The position numbers and the translations under genes were made by a program. A stretch of DNA of 64,000 bases from Bacteroidales bacterium (GTDB lineage Bacteria > Bacteroidota > Bacteroidia > Bacteroidales > UBA932), in NCBI GenBank assembly GCA_017614795.1, contig JAGABD010000111.1, positions 12,608 through 76,607 on the forward strand, in the 5' to 3' direction. The notes below the pieces were generated by a model, which saw only the letters and a program-made list of their open reading frames with translations, was not told where the DNA came from and ran no database searches. Positions 19,099 through 28,167 of this stretch are shown here, one piece after another. Each line of letters opens with the position of its first letter. Position 1 is the stretch's first letter.

Positions 19099-22000
19099 CT
19101 AGAATCTGAAGTAAACGTTAAGCATATAGTTGAGACCGCAGTAATAGAAATACTTGGAGTCGAAGCGGTAGTAGCGCTTGTAGTACTTGGTATTGTCTAT
19201 CAGACGGGTCTGCTCGTAACCGCCGGTGCGGATGTCGGTGGCGTTCAGCAGGTTCTTCACGCTGAAGTTGAAGCCAAGCTGGTACTTGTAGTGGATGAAC
19301 CAGCTCTTGCCCACCGAAGCGTTGACGAGAGTGAAGGGTTTGAACTTCTCCTGGGCGCACATATACTCGACCTCCTCGGGATCCTCGGTAAGGTCGGGAC
19401 CCGCGCAGGCGTAGTCGGTGCGGTAGAGAGGATTCATATCCATATAGGCGTTCGCGAAGCGCTCGATGTCGGCTTCCACGAACCAGTAGTTCTTGCTCCA
19501 GCTGAGTCCGATGCTCGAACCGAACTGGGGAGTTCCCGGCACGTAGTGCTGCTTGAACTTGCCGTCCGCGGTAGGATGGCTCATCCAGTAGGGCACCAGT
19601 TCATCCTTCATTATGACCTTGTCGCTGTTGTCGACGGTCTGGGTCATACGGGGATTGGAGGTGTAGATGTACTGGCCGAGGCTGAGGGCTCCCTGAACCG
19701 AGAGGTTGGGAATGGGAAGCGGGGCCTTGAAGCCGAGTTCCACACCCATATGCCTCTGGTCGATGCCGGTGAGGGCGAAGTTCGTGAACGCGTTCTGCAG
19801 GTCATCGTACACGCTCATCAGGTCCGTCTGGTCCTTGATGGTGGTGTAGAATCCGGTGACGCGCAGGTTGTAGCCGTTCATGAACAGCTGGTAGTTGATG
19901 TCGGTCGAGAAGGTCTTGGAAACGGTGAGACCGTCCATCACGGAGTTGCGGGTGCGGGGCGAAACGAACGCCTGGGTGAAGCGCGGAGCGTCGCGGTAGT
20001 AGCCGATGTTCGCGTAGAACTTGTGGCTGCCGTTAAGCACGTAGTTGACACCCGCCTTCACGCCGGAGGTGAGGAAGCTCTGGTGTTCGCTCTCTCCCTG
20101 GGAATTGTCGGGGAAGAGACCCTTCTTCCAGATACCCTCGCGCCAGAAGGTGTTGCGGCCGAGCTTGAGGGCGAGGTTGCCGCTCAGGTTGCCTTCCGCG
20201 AACTTGGCGTTGAGCCAGCCCTCGGTATTGCGCACGTGGGCGTAGTAGTCGTAGCCGTACTTGTCGCCCTTCTTCACCTTCTGGGCTTCGCCGTGGGCGT
20301 TGTAGTAGTCAAGGTCGTTCTGCACTGCGCCGTAGTCGGAAGCGAAGTCGCGCTCCGCGAAGTTGTCGATGTTCACGAAGTAGTCGCCGCCGAGAAGGTC
20401 CGCAACGATGGTGTAGTATTCGGTACGGTTGACCTTGGTGTTGAATCCGCCGGCGAGCTTGAGCCAGGGAGCGACCTTGTACTGCGCCGAGATGGCGAAG
20501 TTGAAGTCGCGCTGGTCGACGCGGCGCTCCTGCTGCACGTACTTGGAGCGGATCTTTCCGTCCTCGTCTACGCTCTGGGCGTTGATCTCGTACATCTTGT
20601 CCCAGTTCACGTGCACGTAGTCGTTGTACGCCTTGGGATTGGTCCAGATTTCACGTGTCCAGGCAGCCTTCTCCTCGTTCACGCGCTTGAGGTCCTCGTT
20701 GTCGCTGAGGTAGTAGCTCGGGAGGTTGCGGTAGTAGTCCGGACGGGGGTCCTGGGCGTCGTACCAGTCGAGCGCGGTCGCTCCGTTGTGGCCGAAGCGG
20801 AAGAGCGCTGTGGCCGACATCTGGAAGCGGTCGTTGGGAGTGAAGTCGTATTTGAGCCAGGTGATGGGCTCGTGGGTGCGCGCCTCGCGGGAGTTGCGCA
20901 TCTTGCCGCCCTGGTAACCCCAGTTGGAGTTGTACATATTGTCGCCGATGAGGTCGTAGACCTCCTGCGTGGAAGCGTTCTGCTTGCCGCGGCGGCCCGG
21001 AGTGCCCATAAGGCCGAAGCCGAGCTTGTGGACGTCGTTGAACTTCTTCTCCACGGAGCCGTAGTATGCGAAGGAACGGTAGTAGACGCCGTCGATCCAG
21101 TCGTTGCCGCCGAGACGGGCGCTCACGTTGAACGCGTAGGCCCAGCCGTTGTCCTGCATTCCGCTGGCGTAGGATGCCATAAGGCGGAGGCGGTAGAATG
21201 CGGTGTTGGTGAGGGCGCCGACGCGGAAGCCGTTGCGAACGGAAGTGGCGTTGCCGAAGATGTTGGTCGCGCCGTTGAAGCCGCTCCAGCCGTAGTCGGT
21301 CATCTCGTTGCCGACGGTGGATTCCTTGCCGCGAGTGGCCTCGTTAAGGCCGCTCCAGAGCGAGAAGGGACCGTATCCCGTGAGTGCATCGTTCATCTTC
21401 ACGCCCGCGAGGAAGACATCCTGCGCCTGGCTTTCGTAGCCGCGGTTCTTGAAGCGGATGGCTCCCCAGTTGTAACCGGCCACGCTGGTAAACACGTCGT
21501 TGCTGCCGAAGAGCACGGTGGGGCTGTCGTTGTAGCCCGAGTCGTCCATATCGAATTCCTGGAGCGAGGCGTCTTCAGCGTTGTCGATAACCTGGGAAGG
21601 AGTGAGCGAGAGCTTGAACATATTCTTCACGTAGCCGTCGTTCACGGTCAGGTTGATCTGGTTGGCGTAGAAGTCGGGGGCCTCGATCTGGAGGGTGTAG
21701 GCTCCGTCGGGAACGCCGTTGATGTTGAAGTTGCCTTCATTGTCGGTGACGACGGTCGCGAGTTCGGAAGCTCCCGAATAGACGTGCACCCTGGCGCCTT
21801 CGATGGCCGCCTTGGCGGCGCGGTTGACTATCGTACCCTTGATTCCGCCGGTATATTCCCCGAGGGTCACGCCCGAACCGCGCGCAGGCTCATTGAGACC
21901 GGCAGCGGCGATTTCAGACAGCGGAACCACGGGGGCGGGAGCGGCCTGCTGCGAAGCCTTCGCCTCCTCTGCCGCCGCTGCTGCCTGCACCGGATGCTTC

Positions 22001-23238
22001 TCGGTGAAGTTGAAGTAGTACAGCGTACCGATGGTGGCCGAACCGTAGGCGAAGTATCCCTTCTCGTCGCCAGTCATCTTCTGGTCGCTGAGGGTACCGC
22101 GAAGGTCGACGTACACTCCAAGAGGCCCGGAAATCCTGTAGGATCCGAGGAAACCTCCTCCCACTCCGAACGAACCGTTCCCGCTGGGGATGCCGATCGC
22201 AGGAATCGCCGAAGCGTAGAGAGAGAGGCTCAGGGGATTCTCCTTTTCCATGCCGAAGAACAGTACGGGCACGTCCACGAGGAGGTCGAGAGGCATCGAC
22301 ACATAGTCATATCCATATTTGCCATTGAGAGCTGCGCCGTGAAGGCCGTTGATGCCGAAGCGCGCTCCGAGGGTGTTGGTGAGCCATTTTCCTCCGAAAA
22401 TCTGGATGCCCGGGAATCCCGCCTTGATGTCGGGAAGCTGACGCCTGAGGCCGTCCGCTCCGAGAGTGACGCCGAGACCTATTCCCTGGAACCAGCCTTC
22501 CTTGAGGCCGAGCACCTGGCCGGGATAATATCCTTCAGCAACCTTGAATTCGGGCCATACAGGTGCGGGAGCCGCTTCCTGGGAAGCTCTCGCCTCGCCT
22601 GCCGCCACGCCGCCTGCCGGACGCTTGCTGGTGCCGGGATTGTCCAAATAATACTGGGCGCCTACCGTAACTGAGCCTAGAGCGTAACGGCCGCCGTAGA
22701 GGTTGCCTGTGACACTCTGCCTGAGCAGGGTTCCCCTCACATCGACGAATGCGCCCCAGGGACCCGAGATGCGCCAGGTTCCGAGGAAACCTCCGCCGAG
22801 CCCGAGAGAACCATATCCGCTGGGGATGCCCCACGCAGTATTCACGGAAGCATAGAGCGAAAGTCCGAGAGGACTCTGCTTGTCCCAGCCCAGTAACAGC
22901 GACGGGATGTCGACGAGGACGTCGACGGGTAACGAGAAGAACTCGTAGCCGTATCCTCCATCGAAACCGGCACCGTGCAGGCCGTTGATGCCGAAGCGCA
23001 CGCCGAACGCCGGAGAAATCCATTTTCCGCCGTAAAGCTGCAACGCCGGGAATCCTGCTTTCAAGTCAGGGCTGCCCCCTCTGAGGCCGTCGGCCCCGAC
23101 GGTCAATCCTGCGCCGGCACCCGCGAACCAGCCGTCCAGAGGATCGAGCAGCTTCACAGGGTCCTGTGCCTTCGCGGCGAATGCCGCTATCAGCGCCAGC
23201 GAGAATGCGATGAACAGTTTTTTGAACATATCGAACAT
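19099..23238 (-). CDS. TonB-dependent receptor with duplicated N-terminal barrel-like domain
   Basis: 1379 residues with a signal peptide (MFDMFKKLFIAFSLALIAAF, cleavage near AKAQ). Two copies of one domain of about 165 residues follow, at roughly 32-200 and 243-410. Each contains LTVGADGLR or VTLGADGLR, KAGFP, FGINGLHGA and FLGTWRISGP or FLGSYRISGP. Linkers rich in Ala/Glu/Pro follow each copy. A carboxypeptidase-regulatory beta-sandwich (GGIKGTIVNRAAKAAIEGAR, about 468-550) leads into plug and barrel, ending LNYMLNVYFRF. Typical receptors lack the two leading domains, which resemble small outer-membrane barrels. The ATG follows the nuclease stop without any gap. The likely role is uptake of products made by the two upstream nucleases. 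Confidence 0.88.
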   Translation of the reverse strand: MFDMFKKLFIAFSLALIAAFAAKAQDPVKLLDPLDGWFAGAGAGLTVGADGLRGGSPDLKAGFPALQLYGGKWISPAFGVRFGINGLHGAGFDGGYGYEFFSLPVDVLVDIPSLLLGWDKQSPLGLSLYASVNTAWGIPSGYGSLGLGGGFLGTWRISGPWGAFVDVRGTLLRQSVTGNLYGGRYALGSVTVGAQYYLDNPGTSKRPAGGVAAGEARASQEAAPAPVWPEFKVAEGYYPGQVLGLKEGWFQGIGLGVTLGADGLRRQLPDIKAGFPGIQIFGGKWLTNTLGARFGINGLHGAALNGKYGYDYVSMPLDLLVDVPVLFFGMEKENPLSLSLYASAIPAIGIPSGNGSFGVGGGFLGSYRISGPLGVYVDLRGTLSDQKMTGDEKGYFAYGSATIGTLYYFNFTEKHPVQAAAAAEEAKASQQAAPAPVVPLSEIAAAGLNEPARGSGVTLGEYTGGIKGTIVNRAAKAAIEGARVHVYSGASELATVVTDNEGNFNINGVPDGAYTLQIEAPDFYANQINLTVNDGYVKNMFKLSLTPSQVIDNAEDASLQEFDMDDSGYNDSPTVLFGSNDVFTSVAGYNWGAIRFKNRGYESQAQDVFLAGVKMNDALTGYGPFSLWSGLNEATRGKESTVGNEMTDYGWSGFNGATNIFGNATSVRNGFRVGALTNTAFYRLRLMASYASGMQDNGWAYAFNVSARLGGNDWIDGVYYRSFAYYGSVEKKFNDVHKLGFGLMGTPGRRGKQNASTQEVYDLIGDNMYNSNWGYQGGKMRNSREARTHEPITWLKYDFTPNDRFQMSATALFRFGHNGATALDWYDAQDPRPDYYRNLPSYYLSDNEDLKRVNEEKAAWTREIWTNPKAYNDYVHVNWDKMYEINAQSVDEDGKIRSKYVQQERRVDQRDFNFAISAQYKVAPWLKLAGGFNTKVNRTEYYTIVADLLGGDYFVNIDNFAERDFASDYGAVQNDLDYYNAHGEAQKVKKGDKYGYDYYAHVRNTEGWLNAKFAEGNLSGNLALKLGRNTFWREGIWKKGLFPDNSQGESEHQSFLTSGVKAGVNYVLNGSHKFYANIGYYRDAPRFTQAFVSPRTRNSVMDGLTVSKTFSTDINYQLFMNGYNLRVTGFYTTIKDQTDLMSVYDDLQNAFTNFALTGIDQRHMGVELGFKAPLPIPNLSVQGALSLGQYIYTSNPRMTQTVDNSDKVIMKDELVPYWMSHPTADGKFKQHYVPGTPQFGSSIGLSWSKNYWFVEADIERFANAYMDMNPLYRTDYACAGPDLTEDPEEVEYMCAQEKFKPFTLVNASVGKSWFIHYKYQLGFNFSVKNLLNATDIRTGGYEQTRLIDNTKYYKRYYRFDSKYFYYCGLNYMLNVYFRF

Positions 23239-24309
23239 TTATTTTTTAGATACAACTATATAGGTAGGATAGTGGTCGGAGTATCCGTTGGTCCACGCAC
23301 CGCCGGAGAAGGTACGCAGGGGCGTGCCCTTGTACTGTCCGCTCTGGTTGGTCATGAAGTCCTTGTGGAACACTCTGCCGTAATATCCCTTCTTGTTTAT
23401 CTTCTGGATCTTGAGGCCCTTGCCCGCCACCACCGCGTGGTTTACGAGGATGATATCGTAGATATTGCCCTCTCCGCGATAGTACAGCGAACTGTAGCCC
23501 GCCTTGAACATGCTCAGGAACGGAGAATAGAAGTCCGTCTCCTGCACTTTCTTTATATCCTCCACGCCGTGCATGAACGTGGTCATGCTGGCGTCGGTGG
23601 GATTGTCGTTCATATCGCCCATAACCACCAGCTTGATGCCGGGGAACTCCTTCTCCATCTTCATCGCATCGTCGTAGATGATTTCCGCGCCGCGGGGACG
23701 AAGGTCCGCGCCCTTGCCGCCGAGCCTCGAAGGAAGGTGGGCGACGTAGATGCCGAACATCTCGTCGTTGATGGTTCCGCGCACGAAGAGGATGTCACGA
23801 GTCTTGAAGTTGTTCATTTCCTGCTGGGTCCACGCGCTGAAGTCGATGCTGGAAGGCAGGAAGGTGAACGGGATGGCGCGGCTCTCAATGAACTTGAACT
23901 GTTCGGGCTTGTAGAAGAGAGCCACGTCCACGCCACGGCGGTCCGGGCTGTCGTAATGCACAATCTGATAGTTGGCGTCAGCAATCGCAGGCTCGTTCAC
24001 GAGGTCCTCGAGCACGTGGCGGTTCTCGATTTCGCTCACACCGAGGATCGTGTGATAGCGGCCGTTGTCGTCGCGCATGGCGCGTATCACGCGTGCCATA
24101 TTCTTCAGTTTGCTCTGATATTTCGCCTCCGTCCACTGGTTCTGTCCGTCGGGAAGATACTGGTAGTCGTTCTTCCCTTCGTCGTGATAGGTGTCGAAGA
24201 GGTTTTCGAGGTTGTAGAAGCCGATAACATAACTTCTCGACTTCTGTGCCCAGGCGCCCGTAACGAGGAGCGCGAGCGCTATTATGGTGATGATTCTTTT
24301 CATCTTCAT
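23239..24309 (-). CDS. Secreted endonuclease/exonuclease/phosphatase-family nuclease
   Basis: 356 residues with a Sec signal (MKMKRIITIIALALLVTGAWAQ without a lipobox). EEP-superfamily motifs appear in order: GFYNLENLFDTYHDE (metal-binding Glu), LGVSEIENRHVLEDL, VAHLPSRLGG, VVMGDMNDNPTD and SDHYPTYIV near the end (catalytic His). These are the residues of DNase I-like nucleases. The short length and secretion suit degradation of extracellular nucleic acid, though phosphodiesterase or phosphatase activity on other substrates is possible within the fold. A second ATG at 24303 is an equally good start. Its stop is immediately followed by the receptor ATG and it starts 6 nt after the other nuclease. 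Confidence 0.9.
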   Translation of the reverse strand: MKMKRIITIIALALLVTGAWAQKSRSYVIGFYNLENLFDTYHDEGKNDYQYLPDGQNQWTEAKYQSKLKNMARVIRAMRDDNGRYHTILGVSEIENRHVLEDLVNEPAIADANYQIVHYDSPDRRGVDVALFYKPEQFKFIESRAIPFTFLPSSIDFSAWTQQEMNNFKTRDILFVRGTINDEMFGIYVAHLPSRLGGKGADLRPRGAEIIYDDAMKMEKEFPGIKLVVMGDMNDNPTDASMTTFMHGVEDIKKVQETDFYSPFLSMFKAGYSSLYYRGEGNIYDIILVNHAVVAGKGLKIQKINKKGYYGRVFHKDFMTNQSGQYKGTPLRTFSGGAWTNGYSDHYPTYIVVSKK

Positions 24310-24315
24310 ATCTGT

Positions 24316-25497
24316 TTACCACCACCAGCTTACGCCAGCGGGGTTCGTTTCTTCAATTTCCCTGGCCTTCGCATCGCCCACCACTGCCGGCAGGTTCGCG
24401 AAGAGGTCGTAACCGAGAATACTTTCCAATTGTCTTATCGACTTGCTGTAGGACTTCAGGTCGTTGCCGCTGCGGGGATACGACGTGTTGTGTGGGAGGT
24501 AGATCGCGCAGGCGGAATAGGTGCTGCCCGATTTGCTCAGCACCGCCTTCCAGTAGGCTGCGGGTATCGCGACCTGCTTGCCGTCGTTGTCGTGGGCGTA
24601 GCTGACCGCGCCCGTGCATCCCGTCGCCACATAAAGGGTGTCGGACTTGACAGCCCAGGTGCGCACCAGATTCTCGACGCCTACCCAGATCCCCTGGTTG
24701 AAACTCGAGTACTGGGGAGTCTGATTGGTGCCGTAGAAGGTCGATGCGTTGGCGGCGTCCGAGAAAGTGCGGTCGGCCGAAGGGAGCTGATGGCCGCGGT
24801 CGCATCCGTAGGAACCGAATCCGCGGGATGAAACCACCGGCTGCTGGTCGCGGGTGAGCAGAGGGTCTATCTGCCAGTCGTCCGAACGGCTGACGCTGCC
24901 CTTGTATCCGCCTATCATCGGGTATGCCACCCACTTTGCCACCAGGTTATCGTAGTCCCAGTAGAAGGAGTAGTTGCGCACCGAGGTGTTCCTCCAGGTC
25001 ATGCTTCTGTTGAAGAAGTCGTAGGCATCGGTCTCGGAAGTGGCGGGGAGTTCCAGCCATCCGAGTTTCGTGGCCCTGACGCCGGAGTTGGCGGCTCGCA
25101 CGTCCCTGGTCCCCTTCTGCGTGAAGAGGATATCGGACTTGCCGCCCTCGCCGGTGACCTTCACCAGCACGCTGCGGCTTTCTTCCGCCGTATTGGCTTC
25201 CCATTCGAGAAGAACGTTGCGCTTCGACCCGGACCCCTTCTTGGTATTGACGCTGGCCCATCCGGACTGGGAGCCCTGGAAAGCGAGCGAAATGGTCCAG
25301 TCGCCTTCGGCCTCGATGACGAGGAACTGGCTGTCCCCGTGGCCGTTGACGTTGCACGGAGCCGGATTTGTCACGATCGTCAGGTACGGAGCCGCAATCT
25401 TCTTCTCGGCCTCCTGCTTCCCGCAGGACACCACGCCCTGCAGCAGCGCCGCGAAGAGCGCCGCCGCTGCAAGTCTATGGAGTATCCTGGAAGTCAT
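24316..25497 (-). CDS. DNA/RNA non-specific endonuclease (NucA/EndA type) lipoprotein with BACON-like domain
   Basis: 393 residues from ATG 25497; a TTG at 25503 is in frame but less likely. Lipobox VVSC (Cys25). Residues about 35-125 form a BACON-like beta-sandwich (VIEAEGDWTISLAF, KSDILFTQKGT). The nuclease domain follows with the DRGH motif at 233-236 (His236 the expected general base), LPSADRTFSD, GTNQTPQYSSFNQG with the metal-binding Asn, and WVGVENLVRTWA. This family cuts single- and double-stranded DNA and RNA without sequence preference, using Mg2+. Surface anchoring and its position in the receptor operon indicate feeding of the transporter. Confidence 0.92.
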   Translation of the reverse strand: MTSRILHRLAAAALFAALLQGVVSCGKQEAEKKIAAPYLTIVTNPAPCNVNGHGDSQFLVIEAEGDWTISLAFQGSQSGWASVNTKKGSGSKRNVLLEWEANTAEESRSVLVKVTGEGGKSDILFTQKGTRDVRAANSGVRATKLGWLELPATSETDAYDFFNRSMTWRNTSVRNYSFYWDYDNLVAKWVAYPMIGGYKGSVSRSDDWQIDPLLTRDQQPVVSSRGFGSYGCDRGHQLPSADRTFSDAANASTFYGTNQTPQYSSFNQGIWVGVENLVRTWAVKSDTLYVATGCTGAVSYAHDNDGKQVAIPAAYWKAVLSKSGSTYSACAIYLPHNTSYPRSGNDLKSYSKSIRQLESILGYDLFANLPAVVGDAKAREIEETNPAGVSWWW

Positions 25498-25510
25498 CGA
25501 CAAATGGAGT

Positions 25511-28018
25511 TTATTCGTAGGTGAGCACCATCTTGGCTATCTGGGTGTTCTTGTTGGTGACGTAGATGTAGTACATCGTGTCCGCCTCGCCGTCGAGCTC
25601 ATAGGTATGGGCGACACCCTGGGTGGACCAGACTTCGTAAGTCGCCGCGGGAGTCGTCGTCACGTACGTGGCAGCCGTTGCGGACGAACTGATGCCGACC
25701 TGAGTGCTGGTGGAATGTCCGGTGCTGCCGGTAGCGACCACTTTCTTGAGAGCCTTGCCGGCCACGACGGGAAGTCCGAGAGAAGTTGTAGCCTTCATCA
25801 TCAGATACTTGCCGCTGGCAGTCGTATAGATGTTCTGGCCGAACACGAATGAATACTCGACCTGATCTTCCTGCGCCTTGCAAGTGAATGTACCACCTGC
25901 ATTGTCTCCTGTAGGCCAGTCTGCACTGACACCTGCGGAAGCCCTGCCTCCAGAGAAGTCGAAGGTGAGAGTGACGGGCTCTCCGCCACCGCTCGCGCCC
26001 GCAGCCTTCTTCTGGGTGATTACCACGGTGAAGCTGTTGGGAGTCGCCGCTGCGGCAGTGCTGACTACCACGTTGTAGACCTTGGCGTTCTCGGTGTCGG
26101 TATTCTCGGGGAATGTCACGGTGACGGTAGCCGCGCCGTTTCCGGCAGCGGGAGCCACTGTCACGCCGTTGGTGGCGCAAGTCGCAGTCCAGTCGACATT
26201 GCCGCCCACGTTGAAACTCGCCTGGGTGTCGGCGGCATTCGCCGAGATTTCAGTAGCGCTGACGCTGAGGAGCGGAGCGTCGCTGGCCTCGATGGCGGTG
26301 AGGATGAGATTGTGAAGTTTCTCGCCACCGGTCGTGGTGTTGGAACCGGCGAAATAACCGGTGACCTTCACCTGCTTGTCCTTGAAGGAATCCACGTTAA
26401 GCGAAGCTGCAGGCTGCTGGATGCTTCCCTTCGTCGTCGCTCCCGCCACCGCAAGGTTGTAATATGTGGTGGTTCCTGCGGTGTTGGTGCTCGTGGTGAG
26501 CGTGCCGGTGAAGCTTACGTACTCGTAAGTGGTTGCAGTATAAGTGTCGAATCCGGAAGTTATATCCTTCACCTGAGGATAGGTCACGGGGTTGTTGCTG
26601 GACACGATGCTCACGTCCTCCTTTGCGAAGGTGAGTTCGGGAAGTCCGCGGTAGGTCGCTTTCGCGCCCTTGAGGTTGATCTTGTCGCCGATGGCAGCGG
26701 TGGTCTCGCCATAGGCATAGAGCGTGGTGGTGCCGTCGCTGATCATAAGACCTCCCTGCGAACGTCCGGTCACGAGAGCGCCCTTGTTATACTCGAAGAG
26801 GTCGTTGTCGGCAAGCGCGGCCGCCTCGGCGAGAGACTCGCAGGCCTTTGCCGCCACATACGGCGTGTCGCCGGTATCTTCCTTGTTCACCACGACGTTC
26901 CTGATTTCCCAGGTTCCTGCCTTGGTGGCGGTGGAAGTGTAGACGAACGCGAGTTTGATCTTGTGTCCTATGAAGTCCTTGAGGCTGATGTTGCCCGAAG
27001 ACACGAAGGTGTAATTGGTAGGATATACAGGAATCTTCACCTGCTTGTACTCGCCGCCGTCCTTGCTGATGTAGAGCGACACTTCCTGGGAAATGGAGGT
27101 GAAGTAGTTGCCTGCGTGGTCGAATACGAGCGTCGCGGCGGTCTGGTTTGTCAGGTCGATTTCGGGGCTGATGAGCCAGGCTTCGGAAGCATTGTTGGTG
27201 CTGCTGACATAAGCGGTCGCCTTGGCGCACTTGTAGTTGCTGTCGAAGTTCCAGATGCTGGTGAGAGTTCCGGACTTGATCTGCTGGGTGAACGAGCCGA
27301 GGCTTGTCGCGAAGGTTTCGCTGAAGACATTCGCGCCCGGATCGGGTCCTGCGGGAGCCGTGAACTTGAGGATCGTGCCCTTCTCCATCTCGTGGGTCTG
27401 CTTGCCGCTGGATGCGGTGTAGAGCTTGTAGCGTCCCTTCACCCTGGCGACACCGCCCTCGACGAGCTGGTCCTTGAAGGCATCCCAGTTGAGAGGCTGG
27501 TAGATTTCGAGCTCGTTGGTTCCTTCCTTGATCCAGAAGTACTTGTACTGGGTGTTGATGCCGCTGATCGCGCCTTCGACTATCCAATCCTTCTGGGTAT
27601 CGGCCTTCTGGATGAACTCGGAAACGGAAACCAGCAGAGCGTCTTCCTCGTTGCCCTTGGGTCCGCGCTGGGATATCACGATGATATCCTTCGAAAGGCC
27701 CCTGCCCGCCGTCGCGTAGACGGTCGCGGTACGGTTGTAGCCGTTGTTGCGGGTGACGGAGATGTCAAGATACTGCCAGCCGTCGGACGCCAGTCCCACG
27801 ATGTGGTCGATACCGACGAAAGATGAATCGCAGGTAATGACCCAGTCGCGGTTCGCCTTGAGCTTCACCGTGGTGAAGTCGGCCCGGCTGTCGAATTTCA
27901 GGGTATCCTTGCTGAACCTGCAGTCCGGCCTCGAGATATCCTGCTCCTTCTCTTCGCAGGCGGTGAACGCTATCCCCGCGGCGGCAAAGAGAGTCAAGAA
28001 TAAATACTTGAGTTTCAT
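25511..28018 (-). CDS. Multidomain surface lipoprotein: BACON, OB-like, choice-of-anchor J
   Basis: 835 residues; lipobox FTAC (Cys21). Domains in order: BACON-like sandwich (about 27-118); OB-like strand set (about 124-215, GAISGINTQYKYFWIKEGT); choice-of-anchor-J jelly roll (about 233-380, FSETFATSLGSF, AWLISPEIDLTN, IGHKIKLAFVYTS, WEIRNVVV); second OB-like region (about 385-575, GQSQGGLMISDG-like, VKVTGYFAGS); second BACON (about 580-670, VDWTATCATNGVTVAP); and a terminal beta-sandwich. No catalytic motif is seen. It is the first gene after the promoter at 28073-28104 and precedes the two nucleases, so it probably captures substrate at the surface. OB folds bind nucleic acid in many proteins; here that is inference. 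Confidence 0.75.
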   Translation of the reverse strand: MKLKYLFLTLFAAAGIAFTACEEKEQDISRPDCRFSKDTLKFDSRADFTTVKLKANRDWVITCDSSFVGIDHIVGLASDGWQYLDISVTRNNGYNRTATVYATAGRGLSKDIIVISQRGPKGNEEDALLVSVSEFIQKADTQKDWIVEGAISGINTQYKYFWIKEGTNELEIYQPLNWDAFKDQLVEGGVARVKGRYKLYTASSGKQTHEMEKGTILKFTAPAGPDPGANVFSETFATSLGSFTQQIKSGTLTSIWNFDSNYKCAKATAYVSSTNNASEAWLISPEIDLTNQTAATLVFDHAGNYFTSISQEVSLYISKDGGEYKQVKIPVYPTNYTFVSSGNISLKDFIGHKIKLAFVYTSTATKAGTWEIRNVVVNKEDTGDTPYVAAKACESLAEAAALADNDLFEYNKGALVTGRSQGGLMISDGTTTLYAYGETTAAIGDKINLKGAKATYRGLPELTFAKEDVSIVSSNNPVTYPQVKDITSGFDTYTATTYEYVSFTGTLTTSTNTAGTTTYYNLAVAGATTKGSIQQPAASLNVDSFKDKQVKVTGYFAGSNTTTGGEKLHNLILTAIEASDAPLLSVSATEISANAADTQASFNVGGNVDWTATCATNGVTVAPAAGNGAATVTVTFPENTDTENAKVYNVVVSTAAAATPNSFTVVITQKKAAGASGGGEPVTLTFDFSGGRASAGVSADWPTGDNAGGTFTCKAQEDQVEYSFVFGQNIYTTASGKYLMMKATTSLGLPVVAGKALKKVVATGSTGHSTSTQVGISSSATAATYVTTTPAATYEVWSTQGVAHTYELDGEADTMYYIYVTNKNTQIAKMVLTYE

Positions 28019-28072
28019 AATCGGGTTATTGTTGTTATAGTTTTGTGTCTCTTTTGTCTACGACAAAGTGTA

Positions 28073-28104
28073 CAAATATAACCAATATTCGCAATAAATG
28101 CAAC
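28073..28104 (-). promoter_or_regulatory. Bacteroidota-type promoter for the nuclease/TonB receptor operon
   Basis: On the minus strand a TATATTTG (-7 element, 28073-28080) is preceded by 20 nt and a GTTG (-33 element, 28101-28104). This matches the TTTG N19-21 TAnnTTTG consensus of the primary sigma factor in Bacteroides. It lies about 55 nt upstream of the ATG at 28018 and directly after the terminator of the previous operon. All genes down to 15193 follow with gaps of at most 11 nt. Confidence 0.72.
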
Positions 28105-28108
28105 AACC

Positions 28109-28138
28109 AAAAAGCGCGGCCTTTGCAGGTCGCGCTTT
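28109..28138 (-). terminator. Intrinsic terminator of the Oar-like receptor/lipoprotein operon
   Basis: A 12-bp stem (28111-28122 pairs with 28127-28138, one G-T pair) with loop TTGC is followed on the minus strand by TTTTTGG. It begins 30 nt after the stop of the 28168-29703 gene and ends 5 nt before the promoter of the next operon. Confidence 0.85.
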
Positions 28139-28167
28139 GAGGAATAAACCCTTTCAGGTTCAGTGTT

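Noticed and set aside
19291..22674. Long plus-strand open frame of 1127 codons opposite the TonB receptor
   Set aside because: It reads antisense through a well-recognised receptor gene with low-complexity Val/Glu/His-rich translation and no family motifs. High GC makes such shadow frames long.
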